DNA of 64,000 bases from Hymenobacter crusticola (GCF_002154225.1 NZ_MTSE01000001.1:1-64000), one strand, 5' to 3'; positions 27,926 through 37,290 are shown, numbered from the stretch's first letter. The notes: generated by a model from the sequence alone, not told the origin. Translations and numbers: made by a program.

Positions 27926-27964
27926 CTAGGGTGGTGGCAAAGTATTTGGCCGCCACCCTAGCTA
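27923..27964. terminator. Bidirectional terminator hairpin
   Basis: A 16-bp inverted repeat with one G-U (27923-27938 with 27949-27964) overlaps the stop codon of the barrel gene and lies before the end of the convergent MG2/plug gene. Confidence 0.7.
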
Positions 27965-27982
27965 TATTAATGTTTCGTGTTG

Positions 27983-30472
27983 CTACTGCACCGAGAAGCT
28001 ACTGATACCTAGCCCTGGTGTACCAGTAAAGGACAAACCCTCACCGGCTACTTGAAAGGTACCGCTCGCGTCGGAGCAGTAGAAGGAGAGGTGCGCTATG
28101 CCGCTGGCGTCGGTATTCACCCGCGGGTTCCAGTAGAGGGTAGTGCTTCGGAAGTCGGGGCGCGTGGGCGCTTTGGTAGAGCCGTCGTATTGCGGCACGT
28201 AAAACTCGCGGGCCCTGTAAAAGCCCGGTCGCTTGATGTAGGCTAGGCGCGGCGAGGTCGGGTCTTTGGAATAATCGTAGCTAGGGTTGCCGCGCTTCGT
28301 ATAAATGGCAATAACACCCCCTGCCCCACGACCACCGAAAATAGCTGCCGAAGCGCCCTTCAGCACCTCCACCGATTCCACATCCGTGGGCGAAATGGAG
28401 TTGATGTAGCTGTCGTCGACCGGCACGCCATCCACCAGAAACTGCGGGGAGCCTTGTCCCCGAATTTGGGCGCGCATGTCGAAGCCACTACCCGTTATCG
28501 TCAGACCGGCTACCCGTCCTTGCAGTACTTGCAGGATGTTGATGTAGCTGCTCGCCCCGGGTAGGTCGCTGAGCTTGATAGTGGCATCGGCCTGCGAATA
28601 AATCTTGCGCGGGTCGGCTGGGGGCGCTTTTTTGCCTCTTACTGTCACATTGCCCAGCATAATGGTTTTGCTGGTATCCATCCGGAAGCGGCGCTCGGCG
28701 GCTTGCTGTTTCTTACTAGTTTGCAAGTACTCCGCTATTTCCGGCTGCGGACTGATAAGCCTAGGTAACGGCGTTTTTGGTAGCGGCGCCAAGGAGCCAG
28801 CGAGGCGGACAACGGGGCTACGGTTGCCCTTGGTGCCTTTCGCTTGCACCAAGGCCTGTGTCGTGTCGCTCCCGCTGAAGCCCGTGAACAAAAAGCGTCC
28901 GTCGGGGTCGGTGGTGGCATTGGCAAACCCACGGTCGGGTCGCGACAGTATCAACGCCACGTCGCTGTTTGCAATGGGCCGCTTCCCATCATTGAGCACT
29001 TGTCCGCTTACGGTCAGGGTGCGCTCCAGCGGGAAAGGGCTAGGATCAAAAGTATTGGCGAGCAACTGCTTCCACACGAAGCGCCGCCAGCCCTGCGTCA
29101 GCAGCAAGTTATCCAGGGCCATCTTTGCGTCGGGCACATTTTGCTGAAAGTAATACGCCGGGTTTTCCACGAAGCCTTGCAAATCGGAGGTAAGGAGCAG
29201 GTCAGACAGGATGTTGTGGGCGTCGGGGTTGGCTACCAGGGCTTGGGCACTGTTGACGGCCAGCGAAAACTGCGCGGCCACGGGCTGCCCAGCGGCGTCG
29301 TGCACTTCCACGTCGAGGTTTACTTTTTCACGCGGGGCATAGCTCGCTTTGGAAGGCGTGATTTTTACTTGCAGGCTAGGTTCATTGCGCACAAACACCA
29401 GTCGCTCGCACTGCGCTACATTCTGCCCATTAAACAAGGTAAAATGCGCAATGCCCGTCGGGAATTTGTTCTTCGGCACGCGGGCCGTAAACGCCCGCGT
29501 ATCGTCAATTTGCCCGCGTCCGGCGTAACTTATGATTCCTCGCACGTGCCCTAGCAAGGTAATGTTATCGGGAGGCGCAGTGCCCGCTAGGGTTTTGCGA
29601 CGAATCGTAACGTTGAGAAAATCACCTATTTCGGCTACGCTCAGCGACAATCCTTCCGGTTGCGCAATGGGCAATGGGTAGATGGCCACCGTGCCATCGG
29701 GCAGCTTCACTCGCGCCTGGTAGCGTTTGCCCGCAACGGGATTCAGCAGAAATTGACCCATCCCTAGGTGTTGGCTTTGGAAAGCCAAGACGTCGGCGCC
29801 CTGCTCATCCTGTACCACGCCCGTTACATTCACCCCGTAGCCATAAACGTCCGTCGCCTTAAAGGCCACACGGTTATCAATCTGGGCGATGAGCGACCCG
29901 CCCTCGGGGAAGAACTGCACGTCGGGCTGCCGGCTTTGCACAGGAGCGGTAGCGGCATTCAGTTCGGCCTTCTTGCGCCGCCCAGGTGCTGTCGTCGGCG
30001 CCGCCGCCGTCGGGTCGGTGCGCCAGACTGAAATGCGCCGGGAGAAGAAGTATTCAGCCGACGCATTGCGCATCCAGCTGGTGTAGGCCCGCACCGTGTA
30101 CATGCCCTGCGTGAGCGTATCGCTCAGCGTGAAGTCGCCGTTGGCAGTGCCTCGCTGCAAGCCAAGCACCCGTTGCGCCACCACTTGGTTTTGCGGCGAC
30201 AATAGATCTACGTACAGCACGCGGCTGAGCGTATCGGGCAAGTGGCGCGAGGCATCTACCACGTAGGCCTTAAACCATACCGTTTCCCCTACGGCGTACA
30301 CTGGCTTATCGAGGTGCAGGTAGCTTTTCTCGGGGTAGTGGGCCTGATAAAACTTGTTTAATTGGGCGGCTATCTGTTGCACAAACCCTTCGTCGGGGTC
30401 GCGAAAACCAGTGCCGATCAGAACAGCGACGAAAGCACTCAGGCCCAGCGCCAGCCAACGTAAGCGTTGCAT
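27983..30472 (-). CDS. MG2-domain protein with TonB-receptor plug domain
   Basis: An 829-residue exported protein (signal MQRLRWLALGLSAFVAVLIG). An MG2-like domain of the alpha-2-macroglobulin type follows (YLHLDKPVYAVGETVWFKAY, near 49-68). A carboxypeptidase-regulatory-like beta-sandwich lies near 480-560 (SGQVLNDGKRPIANSDVAL). Near 640-730 is a TonB-dependent-receptor plug (VLQGRVAGLTITG, FLVDGVPVDD, VESVEVLKGASAAIFGGRGAGGVI is the typical core). There is no beta-barrel after it: the protein ends within 100 residues. Such plug-without-barrel proteins recur in Bacteroidota and their role is unclear. ATG 30472 is preferred to 30565. Confidence 0.82.
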   Translation of the reverse strand: MQRLRWLALGLSAFVAVLIGTGFRDPDEGFVQQIAAQLNKFYQAHYPEKSYLHLDKPVYAVGETVWFKAYVVDASRHLPDTLSRVLYVDLLSPQNQVVAQRVLGLQRGTANGDFTLSDTLTQGMYTVRAYTSWMRNASAEYFFSRRISVWRTDPTAAAPTTAPGRRKKAELNAATAPVQSRQPDVQFFPEGGSLIAQIDNRVAFKATDVYGYGVNVTGVVQDEQGADVLAFQSQHLGMGQFLLNPVAGKRYQARVKLPDGTVAIYPLPIAQPEGLSLSVAEIGDFLNVTIRRKTLAGTAPPDNITLLGHVRGIISYAGRGQIDDTRAFTARVPKNKFPTGIAHFTLFNGQNVAQCERLVFVRNEPSLQVKITPSKASYAPREKVNLDVEVHDAAGQPVAAQFSLAVNSAQALVANPDAHNILSDLLLTSDLQGFVENPAYYFQQNVPDAKMALDNLLLTQGWRRFVWKQLLANTFDPSPFPLERTLTVSGQVLNDGKRPIANSDVALILSRPDRGFANATTDPDGRFLFTGFSGSDTTQALVQAKGTKGNRSPVVRLAGSLAPLPKTPLPRLISPQPEIAEYLQTSKKQQAAERRFRMDTSKTIMLGNVTVRGKKAPPADPRKIYSQADATIKLSDLPGASSYINILQVLQGRVAGLTITGSGFDMRAQIRGQGSPQFLVDGVPVDDSYINSISPTDVESVEVLKGASAAIFGGRGAGGVIAIYTKRGNPSYDYSKDPTSPRLAYIKRPGFYRAREFYVPQYDGSTKAPTRPDFRSTTLYWNPRVNTDASGIAHLSFYCSDASGTFQVAGEGLSFTGTPGLGISSFSVQ

Positions 30473-30563
30473 AGAAAACGGATAAGTAGTAGAAGGATCG
30501 GAAGAAGTAATTGTCGGATGAATATAGAATGAAAGCTGATAGAGGAGCTTGCCCAACAGACGC

Positions 30564-30590
30564 AAAAAAGCCGTCTTAGCAAGACGGCTT
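30564..30590 (-). terminator. Intrinsic terminator for the DUF4136 gene
   Basis: On the minus strand a 10-bp stem (30568-30577 with 30581-30590), 3-nt loop, followed by six T residues, 28 bases after the stop codon of the lipoprotein gene. Confidence 0.85.
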
Positions 30591-30618
30591 CTCTGCGACT
30601 ATTTTACGGTAAGCTAGC

Positions 30619-31218
30619 TTACTGCTTTTCAATCGGAAACTTATCAAGAATCTCTTTGGCCGATTTGGCGAACTCCGGTCCAATGTTGGCGGGGTTGTTC
30701 ACGGCATCAGCTACCGAACCGCGCCACACAAGATTACGACTCCGCGAATCGATGAAGTCTAGGATAAGCGTGCCCTCTTTGTAGTTTTCGGTATGGTAGC
30801 CGGTGCTGTAAAAAGGCGAGCTGTACATGTACCCGTAATTCACGGGGAAGAAGGCACCACGGTAGGAGAAGGCATACGGATAAGCAAAACCAGCAGCGGG
30901 CTGGTTGGCTACGGTACGCTCGGCCTCTTCGATATACAAGTGGTAAGCTAGGTACAGGTCGGGCTTGGCATTGCCCTGTGTCCGGCGCAAACCGCGCTTG
31001 GCTAGCTCACTGGAAATAGCATCCTGAATCATTTGGTCGTTCAGGCTGCTCTGGTAAATGGGGTTCTGGGAATTAGCCGATTTTACGTCCATCTTGCCCC
31101 AGTCGTAGGTGTGGTATTTATTGAAGTCAACGCCCGGCTTTTGTTGTACGTTCACGGACGAGCAGCTGGTGATCAGGCTTACGAGCATGAGCACTGCTGC
31201 ATACAAAGTAGGTTTCAT
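30619..31218 (-). CDS. DUF4136 lipoprotein
   Basis: A 199-residue predicted lipoprotein. The signal ends in a lipobox (VSLITSCSS), with the lipidated Cys near residue 19. The DUF4136 pattern is visible: FNKYHTYDWGK near the start, AISSELAKRGLRRTQGNAKPDLYLAYH in the middle, and EGTLILDFIDSRSRNLVWRGSV towards the end. Function unknown; the family is common in the outer-membrane lipoprotein set of Bacteroidota and Proteobacteria. ATG 31218 gives a compact signal peptide; ATG 31236 is also possible. Confidence 0.85.
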   Translation of the reverse strand: MKPTLYAAVLMLVSLITSCSSVNVQQKPGVDFNKYHTYDWGKMDVKSANSQNPIYQSSLNDQMIQDAISSELAKRGLRRTQGNAKPDLYLAYHLYIEEAERTVANQPAAGFAYPYAFSYRGAFFPVNYGYMYSSPFYSTGYHTENYKEGTLILDFIDSRSRNLVWRGSVADAVNNPANIGPEFAKSAKEILDKFPIEKQ

Positions 31219-31432
31219 GAGGTGAGATAGTTGCATAGTAGTGGAAAACCCTATTTCATACTCACTTACCCTACAGAAGTTACAAGAAGCTAGCGTTTTG
31301 CGCGCTACCTACCTAGCTACTGTTGTGGTTATCGTAGTGGCCCTGTTGAGCTATCGCGTTGCCTTTAGGCGGCTAGGCTAAGCCGGCCGTTTATCGGCTT
31401 TTGAAGTAACAACCTTGCCTTCAGCCATATAA

Positions 31433-34306
31433 TTAAAATCCAATATTTAATACCAACGGCTGCACCTCCCACGTGCCTAGGCGTTGGTTGTAAATAGTGC
31501 GCGCACCCACTTCAAAGGGCACCCGCAGGCGCAAGGTGTTGAATACAAAGGTGACGTCCAGCCCGGTTGTGCGGTAGTGCTGCACGGGTATTCCTTGGCT
31601 TTGCCCAACGGCCACATCCAAAAAAGCGGCGGCTTTCAGGCGCTGCACGTACAGCCACCGCCCGAGCGCCCAATGCATATCGGCCACCGGCAACCGGTAT
31701 TCAATGCTGCCGGTTTGCAGCCGCTCGAAGCTCACGTAGCTTTGCCCGCGCGGGTAGAACACGGCGGCGCCAAATTGATACGACTCCCGACTTTGGCGCT
31801 GATAGCCACCACGCAACCGTAGCGCGTGGTGTTTGAGCAGCCCCGGTATATACAAGCCGCCCTGTACTGCCCATTGGCTGGCTTGTAAACCGGCCGCAAA
31901 AGGCGTGGTGCGCCACGAAGCACTGATCGACTGGCCCCAGCGCGGGGCCACGTCGCGCTTGCTCTGTAGCAATTGGCGGGTGTAGCTGAGGCTGTACGTA
32001 ACTGCGTGCAGGCTGCGGCCATAGCCTACTTCGTTGCGGTAGCGCACGGGCAAGTCGTAGCCGCGCACCTGCTCCTCGCTGTAGTACGTACCTAGGGTTA
32101 GGGCTTGCACGTAGCGCGAACGGGTCAGGTTGAGCGGTAAGCGCGCGCCGGCTGTTAGGCGCGTGTACTGCCACCGGTCGCTGCGCACACTGTCGAGGGG
32201 CAACTGCCGGTCTACGGGCACCGACGTCTGCCGGCTGCCGTGTTGCAGCGTTACGTCGAAGATAGGAAACAGCCCTTGGTAGCTCAGCGTGGCAAACACG
32301 TTGCCGACGCGCTCCGTTTGGTCGTAACCTGCCCCCACAATAGCCTGGGTGGTGTTCAGCAAGTCCTGTGACCGAATACCTAGGCTCAACGCCTGCCCCG
32401 AGGGTGCCTGTATCACGCCCCAGCTGTACACGTTGAATGGGTGCTGGAGCCGGCGGTAGCGTGTCGCCGCCAACTGCGGGCCCACTGAATCGGGCGAGGC
32501 TGCCTGGAGACGAGCGGCACCCGGCTCCTGCTGGGTGAGCGGATCGGCGTAAGAAGCCGGCGATATAGCCGCGGTAGGCACCGGCACCCACCGTGTGGGC
32601 TCCAGTGGCATCGTTACTACGCGTGCCCCTTCCGCCCGGAAGTCATGAAAAGCTAGCTGCCGGCTGCTGGGTGCTACGGCGGCATGGTAAGCACCTAGAG
32701 GCCGCGACGTTACCTGAAATTGCTGCCCCGAAGCAATAGCTACCGCATACACATTGTCGATGCCCGAGCGCGGCGAATTGAACAATACATAGTCGCCCCA
32801 CGGCTGCGGATGGCTTAGGTTGTCGTTGGCCACGGGCAGCAACGGCTGGTGTTGTTCGGTTTCGGTGTCTATCAATTCCAGCGTTTTGCCAGTTGGTTTG
32901 AGCGTTACAACCACCACACTGTGCTGGTCGGCGCGCCAACGGGGCTGCTGATAGAAATCATTGGTGGGGTTGGCGAGCACCTTGCGTACTTGGCCGGTTT
33001 CGGCATCAAGCACCACAAGCCGGTGCTGGTAAGCCGAATCGGTACGCACCGCTACCAGGCTGCGCCCGTCGGGCGAGAGCGCGGCGGCGGTGTAGCGGGT
33101 GCGGTGGGTGAGGCGCGTGAGGTGCCCCGTACCTAGGTCGAGCAGCCGAATCTCGGAGAATACTTGCTGCCCCCAGCGTGGATCGTAGCGAAACTCCGGC
33201 CAGCACACCTTGTTCCCGCCCACCGACAACATCTCTGGGTTGTTCACTAAGCCCTGCACGAACACTCGCTGCTCGCGGCCGCTGGGCCGGAGCAAAACCA
33301 GTTGGGAGATATCACCTAGGCCCGTTTTTACGGCCAGCACCGTGCTATCGGTTACGTACTGCGGATACTGGTATTCGGTGAAGACTCTGCGCTCAGGCTG
33401 CACGGCCAGCGGCCTAGCCTCCGTGCGCGTAAGCCGGCCCTGCTGAGCCTGCCACAGCGAGTCGAGTGAGGAAAGGGTGCGCTGGTACAGGTCCTCTACT
33501 CGCAAGCCCGTCGAGCGTCGTAAACTGTTGGAAAAGGAAAAAGGATAGGCGGGAAAAGCGTAGTAGCGGTCCAGCACTGCGCTCCAAGCCGTAGCCCCGT
33601 TGCTCCGCTTTAAGTTGGTAGTTAAGTAATAGCCAAGCACATAGTGGTTGGGCACGTTGTCGCGGTAGGAGCCGCACACGGCCTTAGGGTAGCTGAAGCG
33701 TTTGCCAGCCAATAAATTGGCCCGAAAACCTAGGTCAAAGTTGGGGATGCGTCCCCGTCCGCTTCGCGTCAGAGCCGTCTCGGTGCCCACGGCATCGCCT
33801 TCCGTAAACCAATCGGGTATGCCTAAGCCCGCCAACCCTAGCCCGCCGTAGCCAAAGAGCTGATACGCTACCCGCGACAACCCTTGGAGCCCCTTATCGA
33901 ACTGCACCACGTGTCGAAACTCGTGCACCGACAGCAAGTCAAGCCAATCGAGGGTGCCGCTCAAGAACGGGTCCTGGGGCGGCGTGGTGAAAAACTCCGA
34001 ATGGCGCGGCAGAATCGTGACAAAGCCGTTGTTAACGGTGGTTTGATTCTGGAGCAGCAGTGAAATCGGCCGTGGCGGGCGCTCCAGCGTCGCACTCACG
34101 GGTCCGTACACCTGTTCCAAACGCTGCGCCGTTCGTTGGGCAGTGGCGGCAAAGCCAACTGGGTAGAGCACGCGAAAATGCGCCGTTCGAAGCTGATACC
34201 AACGCAGCGAAGCCGGGTTTTGGTCTAGCACGGGCAAAGTCTGAGTGTGGGCAGGCACCCAGGAGGCTAGCACAAGTAGTGCTGGCAACACATAACGATG
34301 GAGCAT
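31433..34306 (-). CDS. Exported HEFRH metallopeptidase-like / TolB-type beta-propeller / barrel protein
   Basis: A 957-residue protein with a signal peptide (MLHRYVLPALLVLASWVPAHTQ). Residues 30-290 resemble a peptidase-MA-like gluzincin domain with HEFRH at 128-132 and a downstream Glu at 169 in PDWFTEGDAV, a plausible HExxH...E zinc site. A middle region (about 300-600) has WD40/TolB-like blades (YTAAALSPDGRSLVAVRTD, YQQPRWRADQHSVVVV). The final approximately 330 residues alternate strands rich in Tyr/Arg and end in VLNIGF, fitting an outer-membrane beta-barrel. Activity is inferred, not shown. ATG 34306 is chosen for the signal peptide. Confidence 0.75.
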   Translation of the reverse strand: MLHRYVLPALLVLASWVPAHTQTLPVLDQNPASLRWYQLRTAHFRVLYPVGFAATAQRTAQRLEQVYGPVSATLERPPRPISLLLQNQTTVNNGFVTILPRHSEFFTTPPQDPFLSGTLDWLDLLSVHEFRHVVQFDKGLQGLSRVAYQLFGYGGLGLAGLGIPDWFTEGDAVGTETALTRSGRGRIPNFDLGFRANLLAGKRFSYPKAVCGSYRDNVPNHYVLGYYLTTNLKRSNGATAWSAVLDRYYAFPAYPFSFSNSLRRSTGLRVEDLYQRTLSSLDSLWQAQQGRLTRTEARPLAVQPERRVFTEYQYPQYVTDSTVLAVKTGLGDISQLVLLRPSGREQRVFVQGLVNNPEMLSVGGNKVCWPEFRYDPRWGQQVFSEIRLLDLGTGHLTRLTHRTRYTAAALSPDGRSLVAVRTDSAYQHRLVVLDAETGQVRKVLANPTNDFYQQPRWRADQHSVVVVTLKPTGKTLELIDTETEQHQPLLPVANDNLSHPQPWGDYVLFNSPRSGIDNVYAVAIASGQQFQVTSRPLGAYHAAVAPSSRQLAFHDFRAEGARVVTMPLEPTRWVPVPTAAISPASYADPLTQQEPGAARLQAASPDSVGPQLAATRYRRLQHPFNVYSWGVIQAPSGQALSLGIRSQDLLNTTQAIVGAGYDQTERVGNVFATLSYQGLFPIFDVTLQHGSRQTSVPVDRQLPLDSVRSDRWQYTRLTAGARLPLNLTRSRYVQALTLGTYYSEEQVRGYDLPVRYRNEVGYGRSLHAVTYSLSYTRQLLQSKRDVAPRWGQSISASWRTTPFAAGLQASQWAVQGGLYIPGLLKHHALRLRGGYQRQSRESYQFGAAVFYPRGQSYVSFERLQTGSIEYRLPVADMHWALGRWLYVQRLKAAAFLDVAVGQSQGIPVQHYRTTGLDVTFVFNTLRLRVPFEVGARTIYNQRLGTWEVQPLVLNIGF

Positions 34307-34648
34307 TGAGCAGGCGTTCAGACTGGCAAAATAGCCGAAATCACGCATAACCTCACGGCACACTCTACGGCCTACACGCTATTTTTTGCTGCTACTTTTG
34401 CCTCCGTTTTTCTTGCTTTTACTAGATAACCCCTATCTTTCCCAACGGCAGTTGTTCACCATAGTGCTTACCTAGGTTTTGGCTGCACACGGTTACTACA
34501 CACTATTTTTTTGAAGCAGATTAAAATTAAGCATCTGCTTATTAACGACTTACCTATTATTTACAAGATATGAATAGGGAGGCTGCAACCATTATAGGCC
34601 GCTCAAAATCATGTTCGTTGAGGCTTGTTTTATCCTTATCTAGATGCC
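34307..34648. other. Intergenic region between divergent genes
   Basis: About 340 bases; TACTTTTG at 34393-34400 fits the -7 consensus on the plus strand but has no -33 partner and is 250 bases from the next start. The stretch 34500-34570 is AT-rich. Nothing else was recognised. Confidence 0.3.
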
Positions 34649-35110
34649 ATGCCTATATACTTTCGCTTATTCTCCTGCTTATTCCTCTCGCTGGGCTTGC
34701 TGTTAAGTAGCTACAGTCCGAAGGCAGAGTCAGCTTTTCCGGCTGCGCCTAGCGCATCGCTGGAGCACCATTGGGAACTGCGCACACTCGATGGGCTCAC
34801 CGTACCGACATCGTTACAGGTAGACGATGCTACGACTCATCTGCTGCGTTCCACCGACGGCGGCGCGCGCAAGCAACTGGCTGGCCGAGGCTACGTCGGA
34901 ACCTTTACTCATAGCTTTTCTACTCGTCTGCTAGCCCTAGCTAAGGTCATTACCACGTTGCTCAAGTGTGATGACACCACGATGAATGTGGAGCTGCGCT
35001 ATTTGACGGCCCTCGAACAAAGCACACACTACAAAATAGAAGGCGCCACGCTTAGCCTCTTCGATAAGGAAGGGGCTACCCCACGGGCTACTTTCGAGGC
35101 TATTCAGTAG
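34649..35110 (+). CDS. META-domain (HslJ-like) exported protein
   Basis: A 153-residue protein with an N-terminal hydrophobic signal (MPIYFRLFSCLFLSLGLLLS). The mature part resembles the META/HslJ domain: HHWELRTLDGLTVPT near the start, then a middle GTFTHSFSTRLLALAKVITTLLKC and the FLTALEQSTHYKIEGATLSL-like segment (YLTALEQSTHYKIEGATLSL), then LFDKEGATPRATFEAI. HslJ proteins are linked to stress and novobiocin tolerance in E. coli. ATG 34649 is chosen; the longer frame from 34625 adds eight residues without benefit. Confidence 0.7.
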   Translation: MPIYFRLFSCLFLSLGLLLSSYSPKAESAFPAAPSASLEHHWELRTLDGLTVPTSLQVDDATTHLLRSTDGGARKQLAGRGYVGTFTHSFSTRLLALAKVITTLLKCDDTTMNVELRYLTALEQSTHYKIEGATLSLFDKEGATPRATFEAIQ

Positions 35111-35144
35111 TTGCTCAGAGTAGCATTATAGCTAGGCATCCTCC

Positions 35145-35176
35145 AAGGCGCGGACTCAGAGTCCCGCCTTTTTTAT
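35145..35176 (+). terminator. Terminator after the META-domain gene
   Basis: AAGGCG-CGGACTC (35145-35157) pairs with GAGTCCCGCCTT (35159-35170) with one bulged base, followed by a T run to 35174. Confidence 0.7.
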
Positions 35177-35330
35177 TGAGTTACGCCCACCAATAGCTGT
35201 CAAACTAAAAGGCTTGAGACGAATATTTTTTATCAACCAGCGGTTACCATCCCTTGAAAATTGGAAGTCCCAGCCAACTTTCTTTGCATAAAGGGAAGAA
35301 TTGTTGCAAAATGGGACAAATCTAAGCGCC

Positions 35331-35774
35331 TCATGAAGCCCGCATATAGCTCGCCATTTGGCTTTGCTGCAGCCAAAGGAAGGCTCCCGGCAGGTCGTTG
35401 AACGAGGCCGTGACCAGACTATTTACCTGTTGTAGTATGCAGTCGGTTGTGTAGCGGCTGAAGCAATTCGCCGAATGGACCCAAGCTAGCTTACGCACGC
35501 CTGCCATGGCTAAGTTATCAAAAAATCTATTGTTAACCCACTGATTAACAACGCTCCACGCACCTAGCACGCAGGTATTGTCGTTTAGCAGTTTGCAGCA
35601 CTTCTCCTGCTGAATGTAGCGCAGTATAAGCTGGCAGCCAGCCTCAACCGTCTGTGGTGTTTGGACTTCTTGCCACTCGGCGTACAACCAATTGTTGTCG
35701 CAATCCAGGGAGAGTGTCAAATACGATTCGGTGTGTATAGAAAGCAGACACATAAGAGAGCAGATGTATTGCAC
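35331..35774 (-). CDS. Small protein paralogous to 36895-37290
   Basis: A 147-residue cytoplasmic protein with the layout NNWLYAEW, a helix ending CKLLNDN, a WVHSANCFSRYTTDC segment and a final helix near PGAFLWLQQ. The same order appears in the protein encoded at 36895-37290 (NDWLYAEW, CHKVLNDNR, WVYSPNVFSRLSTD, AKAWLLQ), so the two are clear paralogues. The alternating strand/helix pattern and VLNDN core resemble SpoIIAA/STAS-like proteins, but this is inference. It lies divergent from the YitT-type gene. Confidence 0.7.
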   Translation of the reverse strand: MQYICSLMCLLSIHTESYLTLSLDCDNNWLYAEWQEVQTPQTVEAGCQLILRYIQQEKCCKLLNDNTCVLGAWSVVNQWVNNRFFDNLAMAGVRKLAWVHSANCFSRYTTDCILQQVNSLVTASFNDLPGAFLWLQQSQMASYMRAS

Positions 35775-35949
35775 AAAACTTATATAGTTTTTACAATAAA
35801 GGTGCCTACTGCTTGGCCTACCATGTTTCTATACTACCACTACTTTGGTCGCATCTCAAACCCATCAGCAAGAAAAAGCGTCCTTATTAAGGTGAACTTT
35901 CCCCCGCACACCCATTTGTTTCTTACACTAATCCTAACCTACTACCCTG

Positions 35950-36879
35950 TTGAGTCAAAACAAGCTACCTATCTCCGCTTCTCTTACCAGCCAAGATCCT
36001 CTGGGTCCTCATGAGCGCAAATCCTGGTTGCGCCGGCAATTCCTCCAGCTCTGCTTCATTGTAGCAGGCATATTTTCGGCAGCACTCGGATTGGAAAGCT
36101 TTCTGTTGCCTAATGATTTTATTGATGGTGGTGTGACAGGCATCTCCCTGCTTACCCTGCAACTAACCAAGCTGCCGTTGTCCCTGTTGCTGATCGTGTT
36201 CAACATCCCGTTTGTGGTGCTGGGCTATTTTCAGATCAGTCGGGCCTTTGCATTTCGCACCCTGCTAACTATCGCTGGCCTAGCATTGGTGCTGCTTGTC
36301 AGTCACTTTCCGGTGCTAACCTCTGATAAGCTGCTCAGTGCTGTGTTTGGAGGTTTCTTTCTTGGTGCTGGTATTGGCCTCACGATTCGCGGTGGCGCCG
36401 TGCTCGACGGCACCGAGATTCTAGGCGTGTACATCAGCAAGAAGACTCCACTATCCATCGGGGATATTGTACTGGTTATCAATATCCTGATCTTTGGTGT
36501 AGCAGCTTTGTTGCTTTCTATCGAGACGGCGTTGTACTCCATCCTAGCTTATCTCGCCGCTGCTAAAACGATGGATTTCATCATTGAAGGTATTGAGGAG
36601 TACACAGGCGTCACGATTATCTCGCCGAAAAGCGAATCCATCCGGAAGATGATTACCGAGAAGCTAGGTCGCGGAGCTACCCTCTACGTGGGCAAGCGGG
36701 GCTACGGCTCACACGGCGACCAGTTGGATACGCTGGACATCATCTTTACCGTCACTACTCGTCTGGAAGTTACCCAGCTGGTCGATGAAATAGAAAAGAT
36801 TGATCAGCAAGCCTTTGTAGTTATGCACAGCGTCCGCGACACTAAGGGCGGCTTGGTAAAGAAGCGCCCCTTGCATTAG
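35950..36879 (+). CDS. YitT family membrane protein (DUF161 and DUF2179)
   Basis: A 309-residue inner-membrane protein. About five or six hydrophobic segments from residue 27 to 210 include the family signature LESFLLPNDFIDGGVTGISLL and GAGIGLTIRGGAVLDGTEILG. The cytoplasmic C-terminal DUF2179 domain (about 218-300) contains GRGATLYVGKRGYG. YitT-type proteins are poorly characterised putative transporters. The start is a TTG at 35950: no in-frame ATG precedes the first membrane segment. Two paralogous small genes flank it on the opposite strand. Confidence 0.88.
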   Translation: MSQNKLPISASLTSQDPLGPHERKSWLRRQFLQLCFIVAGIFSAALGLESFLLPNDFIDGGVTGISLLTLQLTKLPLSLLLIVFNIPFVVLGYFQISRAFAFRTLLTIAGLALVLLVSHFPVLTSDKLLSAVFGGFFLGAGIGLTIRGGAVLDGTEILGVYISKKTPLSIGDIVLVINILIFGVAALLLSIETALYSILAYLAAAKTMDFIIEGIEEYTGVTIISPKSESIRKMITEKLGRGATLYVGKRGYGSHGDQLDTLDIIFTVTTRLEVTQLVDEIEKIDQQAFVVMHSVRDTKGGLVKKRPLH

Positions 36880-36885
36880 CCTTCT

Positions 36886-36918
36886 AAGGCGTGGCTACAT
36901 CTGCAACAGCCACGCCTT
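36886..36918. terminator. Hairpin spanning the end of the convergent gene
   Basis: AAGGCGTGGCT (36886-36896) pairs perfectly with AGCCACGCCTT (36908-36918) around an 11-nt loop. It lies just after the YitT stop codon, and its right arm is inside the last codons of the convergent minus-strand gene. Confidence 0.65.
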
Positions 36919-37290
36919 GGCCGTGTCGATATTATCGAACGTCAGCACGACGGGCTGGGTGGTGTGTTGTAAGGTCAGGTCGGTAGAGAGGCGGCTGAAC
37001 ACGTTGGGCGAGTATACCCAGGCAAAGTATTCTAGGCCCGCGCCCTTCATGGCCGGAAACCACACGTGGCCGCCCCACTCTGCCGCATCTGACCACATGC
37101 TTGTTACCAAGCGGTTGTCATTTAACACCTTATGGCAGCGCTCCGCCTTCATAAGGTCGAGCATCTGCAAGCAGCCTTGTTGTACACTATCAAAATCTTG
37201 GTCACCGATCCACTCCGCGTATAACCAATCGTTTCTGTGATCGAAGCTGATCTCAATAGTTGGGCTTTGAAGTAATGAACGCAAAAACAT
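36895..37290 (-). CDS. Small protein paralogous to 35331-35774
   Basis: A 131-residue soluble protein, no signal peptide. It shares NDWLYAEW, a CxKVLNDN-like core, WVYSPNVFSRLSTD and a final amphipathic helix with the gene at 35331. Possible SpoIIAA/STAS-like fold (inference only). The start ATG 37290 is preceded at 37296-37303 by CACCTTTG on the minus strand, close to a -7 element but too near the start to be convincing. Confidence 0.7.
   Translation of the reverse strand: MFLRSLLQSPTIEISFDHRNDWLYAEWIGDQDFDSVQQGCLQMLDLMKAERCHKVLNDNRLVTSMWSDAAEWGGHVWFPAMKGAGLEYFAWVYSPNVFSRLSTDLTLQHTTQPVVLTFDNIDTAKAWLLQM

Noticed and set aside
31701..32591. 296-residue open frame on the minus strand
   Set aside because: It is a second frame inside the metallopeptidase/propeller gene, rich in Arg/Ala/Pro as expected for a shadow in GC-rich DNA.
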